Positions 43,322 through 51,768 of a stretch of DNA of 64,000 bases are shown in pieces (position 1 is the stretch's first letter; every line of letters begins with the position of its first letter). This stretch comes from Alphaproteobacteria bacterium (GTDB lineage Bacteria; Pseudomonadota; Alphaproteobacteria; Acetobacterales; Acetobacteraceae), in the NCBI GenBank assembly GCA_020850755.1, contig JADZEB010000004.1:62001-126000 (forward strand), written 5' to 3'. A program made the translations under genes and the position numbers. A model generated the notes under the pieces. The model was not told the origin of the DNA and did no database searches. It worked only from the letters and a program-made list of their open reading frames with translations.

Positions 43322-45280
43322 CTATCCCTTGGTGGCGGGGGATTGCTGCCCGTTGGGCGGCATGCCCGCGGCGGCCAGCTCCGAGGCGATCTGCTTGGAA
43401 AGGCCGTGCTGCGTCTTCTCCCAGTAGAAGGGATTGACCACGAGCTGCCACAGCGCCTTGTAGCCCGCCACCGACATCAGCATCCAATAGAGCACAGCGG
43501 TAAGGCCCCAGGGCGCGAGATGGATCCAGCCGCGCTCCACCGGCGAGATCAGCATCATGTAGGTGAAGGCGGCGTTGCCGATCAGCAGGTTGAACAGGCT
43601 GATATAGAGCAGCAAGGGCGGGAACAGCTCGTCGAGGCCGGTGGTGAAGGTCACGAGCCAGGCCAGGAACATCAGCCAGAACAGCGGATTGACCAGGACG
43701 GTCAGCACCGCGCCGCCGACGAAGAACTGAAAACCGAGGAAGCCGGAGGGGCCAAGACTGCGATAGAGCTTCACCGGATCACGCATGTGCACGAGATAGG
43801 TCTGCATGTAGCCCTTGATCCAGCGCGAACGCTGCCGGATCCAGTTGCCGATCGAGACGTTGGCTTCCTCGAAGGTGGTGCTGTCCACCATGCCGACCTT
43901 GTAGCCGGCCTGCGCGAGACGCAGCCCGAGGTCGCAATCCTCGGTCACGTTGAACGGGTCCCACGCCTCCATCTCGCGCAGGACCGAGAGCTTGAAATGG
44001 TTCGAGGTCCCGCCAAGCGGGATCGGGATGCCGAGCCGCTGAAGCCCGGGCAGCATGAAGTCGAACCACAGCGAATAGTCGAGCGTGAACAGCCGCGTGA
44101 GCCAGTTCTCCTCGCGATTGTAGTAGTTCAGCCGGCATTGCAGGCAGACATACTCCGGCGGCAGCATGCGGAACGTCGCCACCACCTTCTTGAGCTGGTC
44201 AGGCTCGGGCTTGTCCTCGGCGTCGAACACGACGCAATACTCGCCGCGGGCGAAGGTGAGCGCGTAGTTGCAGGCCTTGGGCTTGGTCTGTGGCATGCTT
44301 CGCGGCACGCGGATGATCTCGAAATTGCCCTCGAGTCCCAGCTGCTTGGCCGCCTCCACCGTTTCCGTGTCGCTCTCTTCAAGCACGAGCTTGATGTCCA
44401 GTCGCGACAAGGGGTAGTCCAGGCTGCGCAGCGCATTGGCCAGGATCGGCAACACCTCGGGCTCGCGGAACATCGGCACCAGAATGGTGAAGACCGGCAA
44501 CTGCTCGTCCTTGAGGTCGCGCACGGCGCGATCCAGCGCTTCGCGGCTGGCCCAGCCCTCGCGGTCGCCGACATAGAGCAGCACCGAGCGGAACAGCACC
44601 GAGACGAGGTAGAACAGCGCCATCGCCCCGCCCAGCGCGATGAAGGTGCTGACCGGATCGAAGGCGAAGCCCAGCACCACTGCCGAACCGAGCAGGTAGA
44701 TGCCGATGATCTGCGCCGGCGTGATCACCTCGCGCGCGGAGAATTCGGGCGTGCGATCGGCCAGGGCAAAGACGGCGTTGTGGGAAAGCTGCGGCTCGAA
44801 GCGCTGCTGGACCGTCCAGATGATGTCGAACTTCGAGGTGACGACGAACTCGGCCTGGGTGCCGAAGCGCTCGCGCGCGAAGCGCACCGCCTGCGGCCCA
44901 GGGAAGGCGGTGGCCACCAGGATCTTGTCGCCCTGCCGGCGCCAGGGGATCACCAGCAGGCTGGCATAGGTCTCGGCATCCTCCGGGCGCAGCAGATCGG
45001 GCTCCGGCGCCTCGCGCATCAGGTCGACGAAGGGCAACGCGAAGGCGCTGGCAACGGCGCGGTACCAGTCCTGCGGGCGCACCCAGCCCTTGGCGATCAG
45101 GACATAGCCGAGATGGGACCGCCATTCGCGCTGGATGCGCAGCGCCGACTCAAGCTGGGCGCCGGTGATCTGGCCATGCTCGACCAGATACTCGCCCACC
45201 AGCGCGTCCGCCGGGCGCATCAGGCGCAGCCGGTCGCGCAGAAGAAGTTGGGGGCGACGTTCCTCGATGCTCCCGTCCAT
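43322..45280 (-). CDS. Processive GT2 polysaccharide synthase fused to an N-terminal MshEN-type domain
   Basis: A 652-residue inner-membrane glycosyltransferase. Residues about 21-160 match the GspE/PilB N-terminal MshEN domain: VGEYLVEHGQITGAQLESAL with an LRIQ tail, then HLGYVLIAKGWV and ALPFVDL. MshEN domains bind cyclic di-GMP in several proteins. Two membrane helices follow at about 190-235. The BcsA-type catalytic set is complete: EESDTE near 301, FDAED (D353), TEDCD (E447-D448) and QRSRW at 483-487. Several C-terminal helices form the translocation path. No PilZ domain is seen. The start is ATG 45280, 56 bases after the BcsB-like stop; the frame runs open far upstream only as antisense-like shadow. 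Confidence 0.92.
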   Translation of the reverse strand: MDGSIEERRPQLLLRDRLRLMRPADALVGEYLVEHGQITGAQLESALRIQREWRSHLGYVLIAKGWVRPQDWYRAVASAFALPFVDLMREAPEPDLLRPEDAETYASLLVIPWRRQGDKILVATAFPGPQAVRFARERFGTQAEFVVTSKFDIIWTVQQRFEPQLSHNAVFALADRTPEFSAREVITPAQIIGIYLLGSAVVLGFAFDPVSTFIALGGAMALFYLVSVLFRSVLLYVGDREGWASREALDRAVRDLKDEQLPVFTILVPMFREPEVLPILANALRSLDYPLSRLDIKLVLEESDTETVEAAKQLGLEGNFEIIRVPRSMPQTKPKACNYALTFARGEYCVVFDAEDKPEPDQLKKVVATFRMLPPEYVCLQCRLNYYNREENWLTRLFTLDYSLWFDFMLPGLQRLGIPIPLGGTSNHFKLSVLREMEAWDPFNVTEDCDLGLRLAQAGYKVGMVDSTTFEEANVSIGNWIRQRSRWIKGYMQTYLVHMRDPVKLYRSLGPSGFLGFQFFVGGAVLTVLVNPLFWLMFLAWLVTFTTGLDELFPPLLLYISLFNLLIGNAAFTYMMLISPVERGWIHLAPWGLTAVLYWMLMSVAGYKALWQLVVNPFYWEKTQHGLSKQIASELAAAGMPPNGQQSPATKG

Positions 45281-45336
45281 CAGTGCGCTCTGGTCCCCTT
45301 TCGCTCGTCCATCTCCGGGCCGGATTGCGCCGCGCT

Positions 45337-48333
45337 TCAGCCCGGCGGCGCGCGCCGGCGCCACATGCGCCGCAGCAGTGCCAGCAGCAGGAGCGACAGC
45401 ACCACCCAGGATGCAGTCACGATCCAGACGCGGAAGCGCACGAGCATCTCGCGCCAGCCCGCCTGCTCGGGATAGGCGACCTCGACCAGCGTGTCGCGCC
45501 GCGTGCTGATGGCCAGCGACACGCCGCGATCGTCGATGAAGGCGACATTGCCGCGGTTGAGGCCGACCGTCTCGGCATAGGGCAGGCGCTGGCCGGTGGG
45601 CCTGATCCAGAGCCCGTCCTGCGTGCCGGCCGAGACAAGCTGCGCCACCACGCCCGGCGGCATCTCGTTGACGTCGAGCACGATTGCCCCGACGCGGTCG
45701 CGCACGACGATGCGGCCGCGATCGAAGCGCACCGGCGTCTCGGTCGTGCCGGCGGGCGGCACCTGGCCGATGGTCAGGAACGGCTTGCTCGGCGCCTGCG
45801 GCGTGCCGGCGAAGAACTCCATCGTCACCCGCTCGCGCGGCGGCAGAAGCGTGCGCGAGGTTTCCACCAGGAAGGGCAGCGAGTTCAGCGGATCGTCCAG
45901 GAAGCTGGACGGAAGCTGCACCTGCGCGTCGCGGCGGAAGTTCGGCACGAGTTCGAAGAAATCGTTGCGCGGGGCCCCGATCTCGCCCAGCACGAACTCG
46001 GAGGAGTTCAGCACCTGCGCCGGATAGGTCTGCTGCTTGCTGCGGCAATCGCGCGGCGGCAGTTCGCGCTGGATCAGCACGCGCCCGCCATTCTCGATGC
46101 CGAGCAGCCCGGCCGGGAAATCGACCAGCATCTGGTGCCTGTCGCCCGTCTCCATGCGCACCGAGCGCAGGAGCTGGCCATTGACGAACACATGCGCCAC
46201 CGCCGGGAACACGCCATGGTCGATGCCCGGCGCAATGTCGAGGCGCATCTGCAAGGGCAGTCGGCCGGGCGGCAGGTCGCGGAAGTTGAAGCCGAAATCG
46301 ACATCGCCGCGCGCCCCCACCTCGAAGGGCAGCAACTCGATGCCCAGCCGGTTGAAGGTGACACGGTTGGGCGCGGTCGGGAATCGCGGCCATTCCTGCA
46401 CCACGGCCACGTCCACCTCGGGGCGCAGCGCAACCTGGCGCCAGATCTCGCCCAGGAACTGCGCCGCCGCCACGGCACGACCCTCGGTCAACGCCAGGAT
46501 CGGGCGATTGACGAGCCGCAGCAGCGCGAGATTGGGCGAGGAGGTGGTGCGCGGATCGACAGTCTGCACGACCTCGAGCAGGTCGCTTCGCTGGAGCACC
46601 GCCAGCCGGGCGCGCGAGGGCGAACCTTGCGCGCGGGTGTCGAGCGCGGCCACGAACCCGCGCAGCGAGGAACGCAGCCGGTCGAGCTCGGCCCCATCGG
46701 CGATGACAATGTCGCCCAGCCGCTCGCCCGGCAGCGGGCGCGTGCCGTCCGACGCATTGGCGGACATCAGCCATGCGCCGAGGAAGGTGTCGGAATCGAT
46801 CGTGACCGAGGTGGCGTCGTCCAGGCTGCGCGTCCGCCCGGATACCAGCGCGTCGAGTTGCGCCGCCTCGCGCAGGGTCTGCAGCGTCGCCTCGTGGCTG
46901 ATGAATATCTGCTGGCCGAGCGCGGGCAGCCGGTTGAAGCGCACGCGATAGCCGGCCAGGCGGAGCGCGGTGGCGATACGCCACGCCGCCTCGTATTGCT
47001 GCTGGGTCAGGCGTGCGGCCGAGACGCTGATAAGCACCGTGCGCGGCAGCATGATCGTCGCCGTGCGCACATCTGTAACGCTGCGCGGGTCGTAGCGCAG
47101 GCGGAAATAGCTGTCGGGCTCGACCACCGCGAAGTTGCCGCCGAGGCGCGAATCGAAGCAGCGATCGTCGCTGACGGCCGCGTTGTAGAGGAAGGACAGG
47201 CGGCTGATCTGGTTGGTGCGGCGCGGCTGGAACTGGACCGGATAGAACCCTTCCGCCGTGCCGCCGCTCTCGCTCAGCCGGAACGAGTTCGAGGGCCTGT
47301 CATCGACCAGCAGTTCGAGCGAGGAGCGCGCCGGCACCGGGAAGGAATGCGGCACGCGCAATTGCCAGCCCGCTTCCAGCAGTCGGAGGTTGAGCGGCAC
47401 CGGCACGAAGAACTCGCGCGTGCCGAACAGGCCCTGGAACAGGATGCCGCGCTCGGCGCCAAGCTCCTGGACCGTGGCGATATAGTCGGCCGCCTCGGCG
47501 CGGCGCCAGCGCTCGACCAGTTGCAGCGCGCCCTCCAGTTCCTGCGGCGAGGGCGGGGGCAGCAAGGCGGCCGCCTGGGCCGGGGTCGGAACCGGGGCCG
47601 GCGCGACTGGCGGCGGCGGGGCAGGCTCCGCCACGGGCGCAGGCGGGGGCTGGGGCGCCTCGGCTGGCGCCTGGGCCGGCTGCGAGGGCGGTGCCTCGGT
47701 TGCCGGCTGGACCGGGGCGGGTGCCGGGCGCTCGGGGCCGGTGCCTGGGGTCTCTGGCGTGGCAGGCTGGGCGAGGCCGGATGCCGCAGGCGCCTGCGGC
47801 GCGGCGGCTGGCGCGGCGGCTGGCGCGGCGGCTGGCGCGGCCGGGGACGCGTCGCCCGGCGCCGGGGGCGCGGACGCCGGCGGCTCGGCCTGGACAGACG
47901 GCGCAGTGACGGCTGAAGGAACGGTGGGGCTCGGGCCGCCGGTGCCGCCGGGCACGGCCTCGCTCCCGCTCGCCTGGGCGAGCACGGCCCCGGACGCCGA
48001 GGCCATTGCGGCGGCAGCGGCAACCGAACCGGCGGCGGCGGGACCAGCGGCCGACGCGGCAGGACGGGCGACCGCGTCACGCTCCCTTGCGCCGGAGCGC
48101 TGGCGGCTGGCTGGGCGCGAGCCCGGGCCCGCAGGCGCGGCGGCCGGCGAAGCTGCCTCGCGCGCCGGGGTATCGTTCTGGCTCGGCTGCGCCAAGCCGG
48201 CCTGGGCGAAGCCCAGGGCACCGGCGGCGCTCAACCCAACCGCGACCACAAGGGGAGCGAGCAGGCGCAGAACGCACCAGCGCGGGCGCTGCCATGACTC
48301 AGGGGGGCGGGTTGCGGGCGTGGCGACGGCCAT
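45337..48333 (-). CDS. BcsB-like periplasmic/inner-membrane polysaccharide export subunit with Pro/Ala-rich linker
   Basis: A 998-residue protein. The ATG at 48333 is preceded by GAGGT at seven bases. An N-terminal membrane segment (LLAPLVVAVGLSAAGAL) leads to a Pro/Ala-rich low-complexity stretch at about 45-270. Then come jelly-roll/CBD-like domains of the BcsB family (VPVPLNLRLLEAGWQLRVPHS, FLYNAAVSDDRCFDS) and a final transmembrane helix WIVTASWVVLSLLLLALL before a basic tail. BcsB normally binds BcsA through that helix and guides the chain across the periplasm. The downstream synthase fits this. Known BcsB is about 750-800 residues; the excess is the linker. Confidence 0.88.
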   Translation of the reverse strand: MAVATPATRPPESWQRPRWCVLRLLAPLVVAVGLSAAGALGFAQAGLAQPSQNDTPAREAASPAAAPAGPGSRPASRQRSGARERDAVARPAASAAGPAAAGSVAAAAAMASASGAVLAQASGSEAVPGGTGGPSPTVPSAVTAPSVQAEPPASAPPAPGDASPAAPAAAPAAAPAAAPQAPAASGLAQPATPETPGTGPERPAPAPVQPATEAPPSQPAQAPAEAPQPPPAPVAEPAPPPPVAPAPVPTPAQAAALLPPPSPQELEGALQLVERWRRAEAADYIATVQELGAERGILFQGLFGTREFFVPVPLNLRLLEAGWQLRVPHSFPVPARSSLELLVDDRPSNSFRLSESGGTAEGFYPVQFQPRRTNQISRLSFLYNAAVSDDRCFDSRLGGNFAVVEPDSYFRLRYDPRSVTDVRTATIMLPRTVLISVSAARLTQQQYEAAWRIATALRLAGYRVRFNRLPALGQQIFISHEATLQTLREAAQLDALVSGRTRSLDDATSVTIDSDTFLGAWLMSANASDGTRPLPGERLGDIVIADGAELDRLRSSLRGFVAALDTRAQGSPSRARLAVLQRSDLLEVVQTVDPRTTSSPNLALLRLVNRPILALTEGRAVAAAQFLGEIWRQVALRPEVDVAVVQEWPRFPTAPNRVTFNRLGIELLPFEVGARGDVDFGFNFRDLPPGRLPLQMRLDIAPGIDHGVFPAVAHVFVNGQLLRSVRMETGDRHQMLVDFPAGLLGIENGGRVLIQRELPPRDCRSKQQTYPAQVLNSSEFVLGEIGAPRNDFFELVPNFRRDAQVQLPSSFLDDPLNSLPFLVETSRTLLPPRERVTMEFFAGTPQAPSKPFLTIGQVPPAGTTETPVRFDRGRIVVRDRVGAIVLDVNEMPPGVVAQLVSAGTQDGLWIRPTGQRLPYAETVGLNRGNVAFIDDRGVSLAISTRRDTLVEVAYPEQAGWREMLVRFRVWIVTASWVVLSLLLLALLRRMWRRRAPPG

Positions 48334-48783
48334 GCTGCGTACCTCGAATCCTTCCTGCGGCCGCCAAGCGAGCCTCCGGTTGGGGGGTCCGGTTGCTCTC
48401 AGCCCTGTCCCGCCGCCCATCCGGGCGGCCGAGGCGCCGCGACGATGTTCTCCCGTCTGCGCGGTGGCCGGCCCAGCCGGGGCAGCCCGTCCGCGCACTT
48501 CGGCGCGAGTCCCGTGCACTTGGCACAACCGGACTCGCGACGCGAAGCGAGCCACTCTGGCACAGGGTCTCGAATCGCGAAAAGCGATTTGCTAGGGACG
48601 CTTTGGCGGCCGCCCTTGCCATCGCGCGCGAAGCTTAACGCGCGTGCCCTTCCGGCTGACGCTGGCCTGCTTTTGCGCCTTCGGGAAACAGCGACGCGGC
48701 CGCCCACCCCCTTCTGGGGGCAGCACGGCCGCGTTCGGTCCTGATCCACTCCCCGAGCACGGATGCCGGCATTCGCCGGGCGA
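48334..48783. other. 450-bp intergenic region between BcsB-like and mscL genes
   Basis: No gene is supported here on either strand; short open frames match neither neighbour nor family. The right part holds the hairpin at 48694-48734. The left part, directly upstream of the BcsB-like start, should contain the operon promoter, but no convincing promoter motif was seen. A run CGGCGCGAGTCCC near 48500 is unremarkable. Confidence 0.6.
48694..48734. terminator. Long nested hairpin downstream of mscL
   Basis: An outer 9-bp stem ACGCGGCCG / CGGCCGCGT encloses an inner perfect 5-bp stem CCCCC / GGGGG with loop TTCT. It lies about 50 bases past the mscL stop and is the likely transcript end for mscL, although no U-run follows. 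It may also insulate the divergent side from the polysaccharide operon. Confidence 0.5.
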
Positions 48784-49239
48784 TCAGCCCTTGGTCTTGA
48801 GGATGTCGCGGATCTCGCCCAGCAGTTCCTCGGACTTGGTCGGCGCCGGCGGCGCGGCGGGCTTGGCCTCCTCGGCGCGCTTCATGCGGCTGATCACCTT
48901 GACCACCCAGAAGATCGCGAAGGCAACGATCACGAACTGGATCGTGGCATTTAGGAACAGGCCGTAGTTGATCGTAACCGCGCCGGCCTTCTGCGTCAGT
49001 TCCAGGGTCGCCTCGCGCTTGCCCGACAGGACGATGAACCAGTTGGTGAAGTCCACCCCGCCGATCAGCACGCCGATGACAGGGGTAAGCACGTCCTTCA
49101 CCAGCGAGCTGACAATCGCCGTGAAGGCCGCGCCGATGATGATACCGACCGCCAGGTCGACTACATTGCCGCGCGAAATGAAAGCCTTGAACTCGTTCAC
49201 CCAGGACGGGGCAGCAGGCAGGTTCACAGGGGGTTTCAT
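48784..49239 (-). CDS. mscL: Large-conductance mechanosensitive channel
   Basis: A 151-residue inner-membrane channel that opens in hypo-osmotic shock. The start ATG 49239 follows GAGGAGG. FKAFISRGNVVDLAVGIIIG is the diagnostic N-terminal helix and pore-lining M1, with the constriction glycine/alanine pattern. The VTINYGLFLNATIQFVIVAF helix is M2. The cytoplasmic C-terminal bundle ends with EELLGEIRDILK. It appears monocistronic. Confidence 0.97.
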   Translation of the reverse strand: MKPPVNLPAAPSWVNEFKAFISRGNVVDLAVGIIIGAAFTAIVSSLVKDVLTPVIGVLIGGVDFTNWFIVLSGKREATLELTQKAGAVTINYGLFLNATIQFVIVAFAIFWVVKVISRMKRAEEAKPAAPPAPTKSEELLGEIRDILKTKG

Positions 49240-49406
49240 GTTGTTGTTCCTCCTCGGATTCGTCTGTCCCATTCCGGGCCGCGCCTGAAGGACTACGTGA
49301 CGCGACCAGCCTCGGCTCGGCGGCGACCGCGCCACCTTCCCTCTGTCATCATGTTCACGTCAACAGACAGATTTCTGAGAGAACGTGCCACTGCACGATC
49401 CGGTGG

Positions 49407-50753
49407 TTAACGCCCTGGTTCCGGCCGCGGGGGCAACGGCCTGCTCTCGCTCGCCAGCCCGTGCTCCTTGTCGTGCAGAAGGCGGCGGACGAACTCGATA
49501 TGCAGCCGCAGATTGTAGAGCTGCTCGCCGTATGAGATCGGCACCTTGAGCTGGCTCACCTGGCCTTCGATCCGCTCGATGCGCGGGGCAAGAGCCTCGC
49601 GCGCGGCGGCCGTGTCGGCGCGGCGGGCAGCCGCCTCCAGTTCGCGGATGTCCTTGTACCAGCGGTAGATCTTGCGCTCGACTTGCCAGCGGAAGGCGGG
49701 CGGGGCGATGCGCAACAGCGGGATGGCGAGCGTCAGCAGCGGGATCAGCAGCACCATCATCCGTTCCACCCACACCGCCACCCAGAAAGGCAGCCAGCGT
49801 TGCAGGAAGCTCGGCCCCTGCTCGTACCAGCGCTGCGCATCCTCGTGCAGCGGGAAGTCGAGGAACTGGGTGGTCGGGAAGGACGCGGCGCCGCTGAACA
49901 ACTGGCGGGAGGCGTGCACCTCGGGCAGGACACGCATCAAGAGGGTGACGAGCTTGGGGTGGATATCCTCGCGCGCGGCAAGCTGGGCGGCGGGCGCAAG
50001 CAGCGTCACGGTCTCGCGCGGCAGGTCATCGGCCAGGCTGACCGCGCCGGCATGGAGCGGCACGGCGGAGAGGAACGGGAAGGCCGCCTTGTGCGCCTCG
50101 GCCCGCTCGGCGAAGTCGAGCAGCACCACGCCCGGCGCGCGCAGGAGCGAGACGATCGCCGGCGTTGCGCTCGCATTGACGAACAGGGCGGCATCGATGC
50201 TGCCATCAGCCAGCGCCGCGGCGGCCGCTTGGCCTGTCACGGGAATCGGCGTGAAGCCTTCCGCGGGCACGCCGTTCGCGGCCAGCAACTGCAGCGCCAG
50301 CGCCCGCGTGCCGCTGCCCTCGGGCCCGACCGCGACGCGCCGCCCGTGCAGATCGCCAAGCCGCGCGGCACCAAGGCCGGCGCGCGCGAACACCCAGAGC
50401 GGCTCCAGGAACACCGAGCCGAGCGAGACAAGGAACGGATGCTCGGCCGCGCGCGCCACCCCGCCCTGGACCAGCGCGATATGGGCGTTGCCCGTGTCGC
50501 GCTCCAGCTCGGCGATGTTGGCGAGCGACCCGACGGTGGGCACCACCTCGACAGTCACGCCATGTCGGGCGAGAAGCTCGCGATAGCGCAGCGCGGTGGC
50601 GTGGTAGGCGCCGTCCTCGGGGCCGGAGGCGAGGCGCAGGCTGGTCGGCGGCGGCGGGGCGACGAAACCCCAGGCGACATAGGTCACTGCCGCCATCACG
50701 ATGCCGACCACAAGCCCATAGGTGCGCAGGAAGGCCTGGATCGCCGACCACAT
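49407..50753 (-). CDS. Membrane-anchored TAXI-family TRAP receptor-like protein
   Basis: A 448-residue protein. An uncleaved-looking N-terminal helix (YGLVVGIVMAAVTYVAWGF) leads to a TAXI-type type II periplasmic binding fold (RLASGPEDGAYHATALRYRELL, VEVVPTVGSLANI, LVQGGVA, VGPEGSGTRALALQLL). Near residues 325-350 are one or two further membrane segments (VAVWVERMMVLLIPLLTLAIPLL). The last 90 residues are helical and charged, probably cytoplasmic. Secreted TAXI receptors lack this tail, so signalling or scaffolding is as likely as transport. No TRAP permease is adjacent. It follows two deacetylase genes on the same strand by 62 bases. Confidence 0.87.
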   Translation of the reverse strand: MWSAIQAFLRTYGLVVGIVMAAVTYVAWGFVAPPPPTSLRLASGPEDGAYHATALRYRELLARHGVTVEVVPTVGSLANIAELERDTGNAHIALVQGGVARAAEHPFLVSLGSVFLEPLWVFARAGLGAARLGDLHGRRVAVGPEGSGTRALALQLLAANGVPAEGFTPIPVTGQAAAAALADGSIDAALFVNASATPAIVSLLRAPGVVLLDFAERAEAHKAAFPFLSAVPLHAGAVSLADDLPRETVTLLAPAAQLAAREDIHPKLVTLLMRVLPEVHASRQLFSGAASFPTTQFLDFPLHEDAQRWYEQGPSFLQRWLPFWVAVWVERMMVLLIPLLTLAIPLLRIAPPAFRWQVERKIYRWYKDIRELEAAARRADTAAAREALAPRIERIEGQVSQLKVPISYGEQLYNLRLHIEFVRRLLHDKEHGLASESRPLPPRPEPGR

Positions 50754-50815
50754 CGCCCGCCCCTGCTCCTCTCCTGCGATGCGGCCGCGATGTCCGCCCC
50801 GCCACCGCCCGGCGG

Positions 50816-51766
50816 CTAGCGCGCCAGCTGCGGGCGGGCGGCGGCGGCGATCTCGCCCGCCGTCGTCCACCACACTCCCGGCACGCCGCGGATGCGGTGC
50901 AGCGCCTCGGCCAGATAGCGGATGCGCTGCGCCTGGCCGATGCACCAGGGATGCAGGGCGAGATGCAGTGTCGTGCCGCTTTTCGCGCCGTCCGCATGCA
51001 GGGTGCGGAAGGCGTCCTCGATCACCTCGGGGAAACGCGGGTCGGGGAAGCGCTTGAGCCACAGCACCTGCGCATCGTCCCAGTCCGGCTGCTGCGGGAT
51101 CGAAACCAGCGTGCGCCCGGCGCTGTCGGGCTCGGGCGCCGGCCAGGGGCCCATAAGATAGGGCTGGTCGTCGTTCGGCCAGTCCATCACATGGTCGAAG
51201 CCCATCGCCGCCAGTAGCGCGGGCGTGCGCGTGCTCTCGTTGAAATCCTGCCCGCACCAGCCGGCGGGCGCGGCGCCCGTGACCGCCTTCACGGCGGCGG
51301 CGCTGTCGGCGATGTGGGCGCGCTCCTCGGCCTCCGACATCTGGCTCGTGATCATGCGCGTGGCCATGCCGCCATGCGCCGCGAACGGATAGCCGCGCTT
51401 GAGGCAGGCCTCGACCAGCTCGGGGTAGCGGCGGATCGCTTCCGCGCCGGCGGCGACGCTGGCCTTGAGCCCGAACCGGTCCAGCACCTCCAGGATGCGG
51501 AAGATGCCGACGCGGTTGCCGTATTCGCGCTGGCTCCAGGCACGGAAATCGGGATCGTAGCTGCCGAAATCGCCGACGAAGCGCGGATCGCGCCTAGTGT
51601 CCTTGGGTGGGAACATCTCGAAATATTCGAGGTAGAGCGTCAGGTGCGCAGCAAGCTGTGCGCCATGCGGCCAGCGGATCGGCTTGCGCGCCGGGCGCGG
51701 CCAGTAGGGGAAGTGCGGGTGGTCGTAGCCCGGCAGGCGATCTTCCTTGATGTGCTGCTCGACCAT
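50816..51766 (-). CDS. Polysaccharide deacetylase family protein (PuuE-like)
   Basis: A 316-residue NodB-fold enzyme. The start ATG 51766 lies two bases after the previous gene's stop. Key segments are GAQLAAHLTLYLEYFEMFP, REYGNRVGIFRILEVLDRFG, YPFAAHGGMATRM, WCGQDFNESTRTPALLAAMGF and HLALHPWCIGQAQRI, the histidine-rich closing motif. There is no signal peptide. It resembles peptidoglycan deacetylase/allantoinase-like proteins that hydrolyse small cyclic amides in the cytoplasm. Second of a tandem pair with low mutual identity. Confidence 0.87.
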   Translation of the reverse strand: MVEQHIKEDRLPGYDHPHFPYWPRPARKPIRWPHGAQLAAHLTLYLEYFEMFPPKDTRRDPRFVGDFGSYDPDFRAWSQREYGNRVGIFRILEVLDRFGLKASVAAGAEAIRRYPELVEACLKRGYPFAAHGGMATRMITSQMSEAEERAHIADSAAAVKAVTGAAPAGWCGQDFNESTRTPALLAAMGFDHVMDWPNDDQPYLMGPWPAPEPDSAGRTLVSIPQQPDWDDAQVLWLKRFPDPRFPEVIEDAFRTLHADGAKSGTTLHLALHPWCIGQAQRIRYLAEALHRIRGVPGVWWTTAGEIAAAARPQLAR

Positions 51767-51768
51767 GG

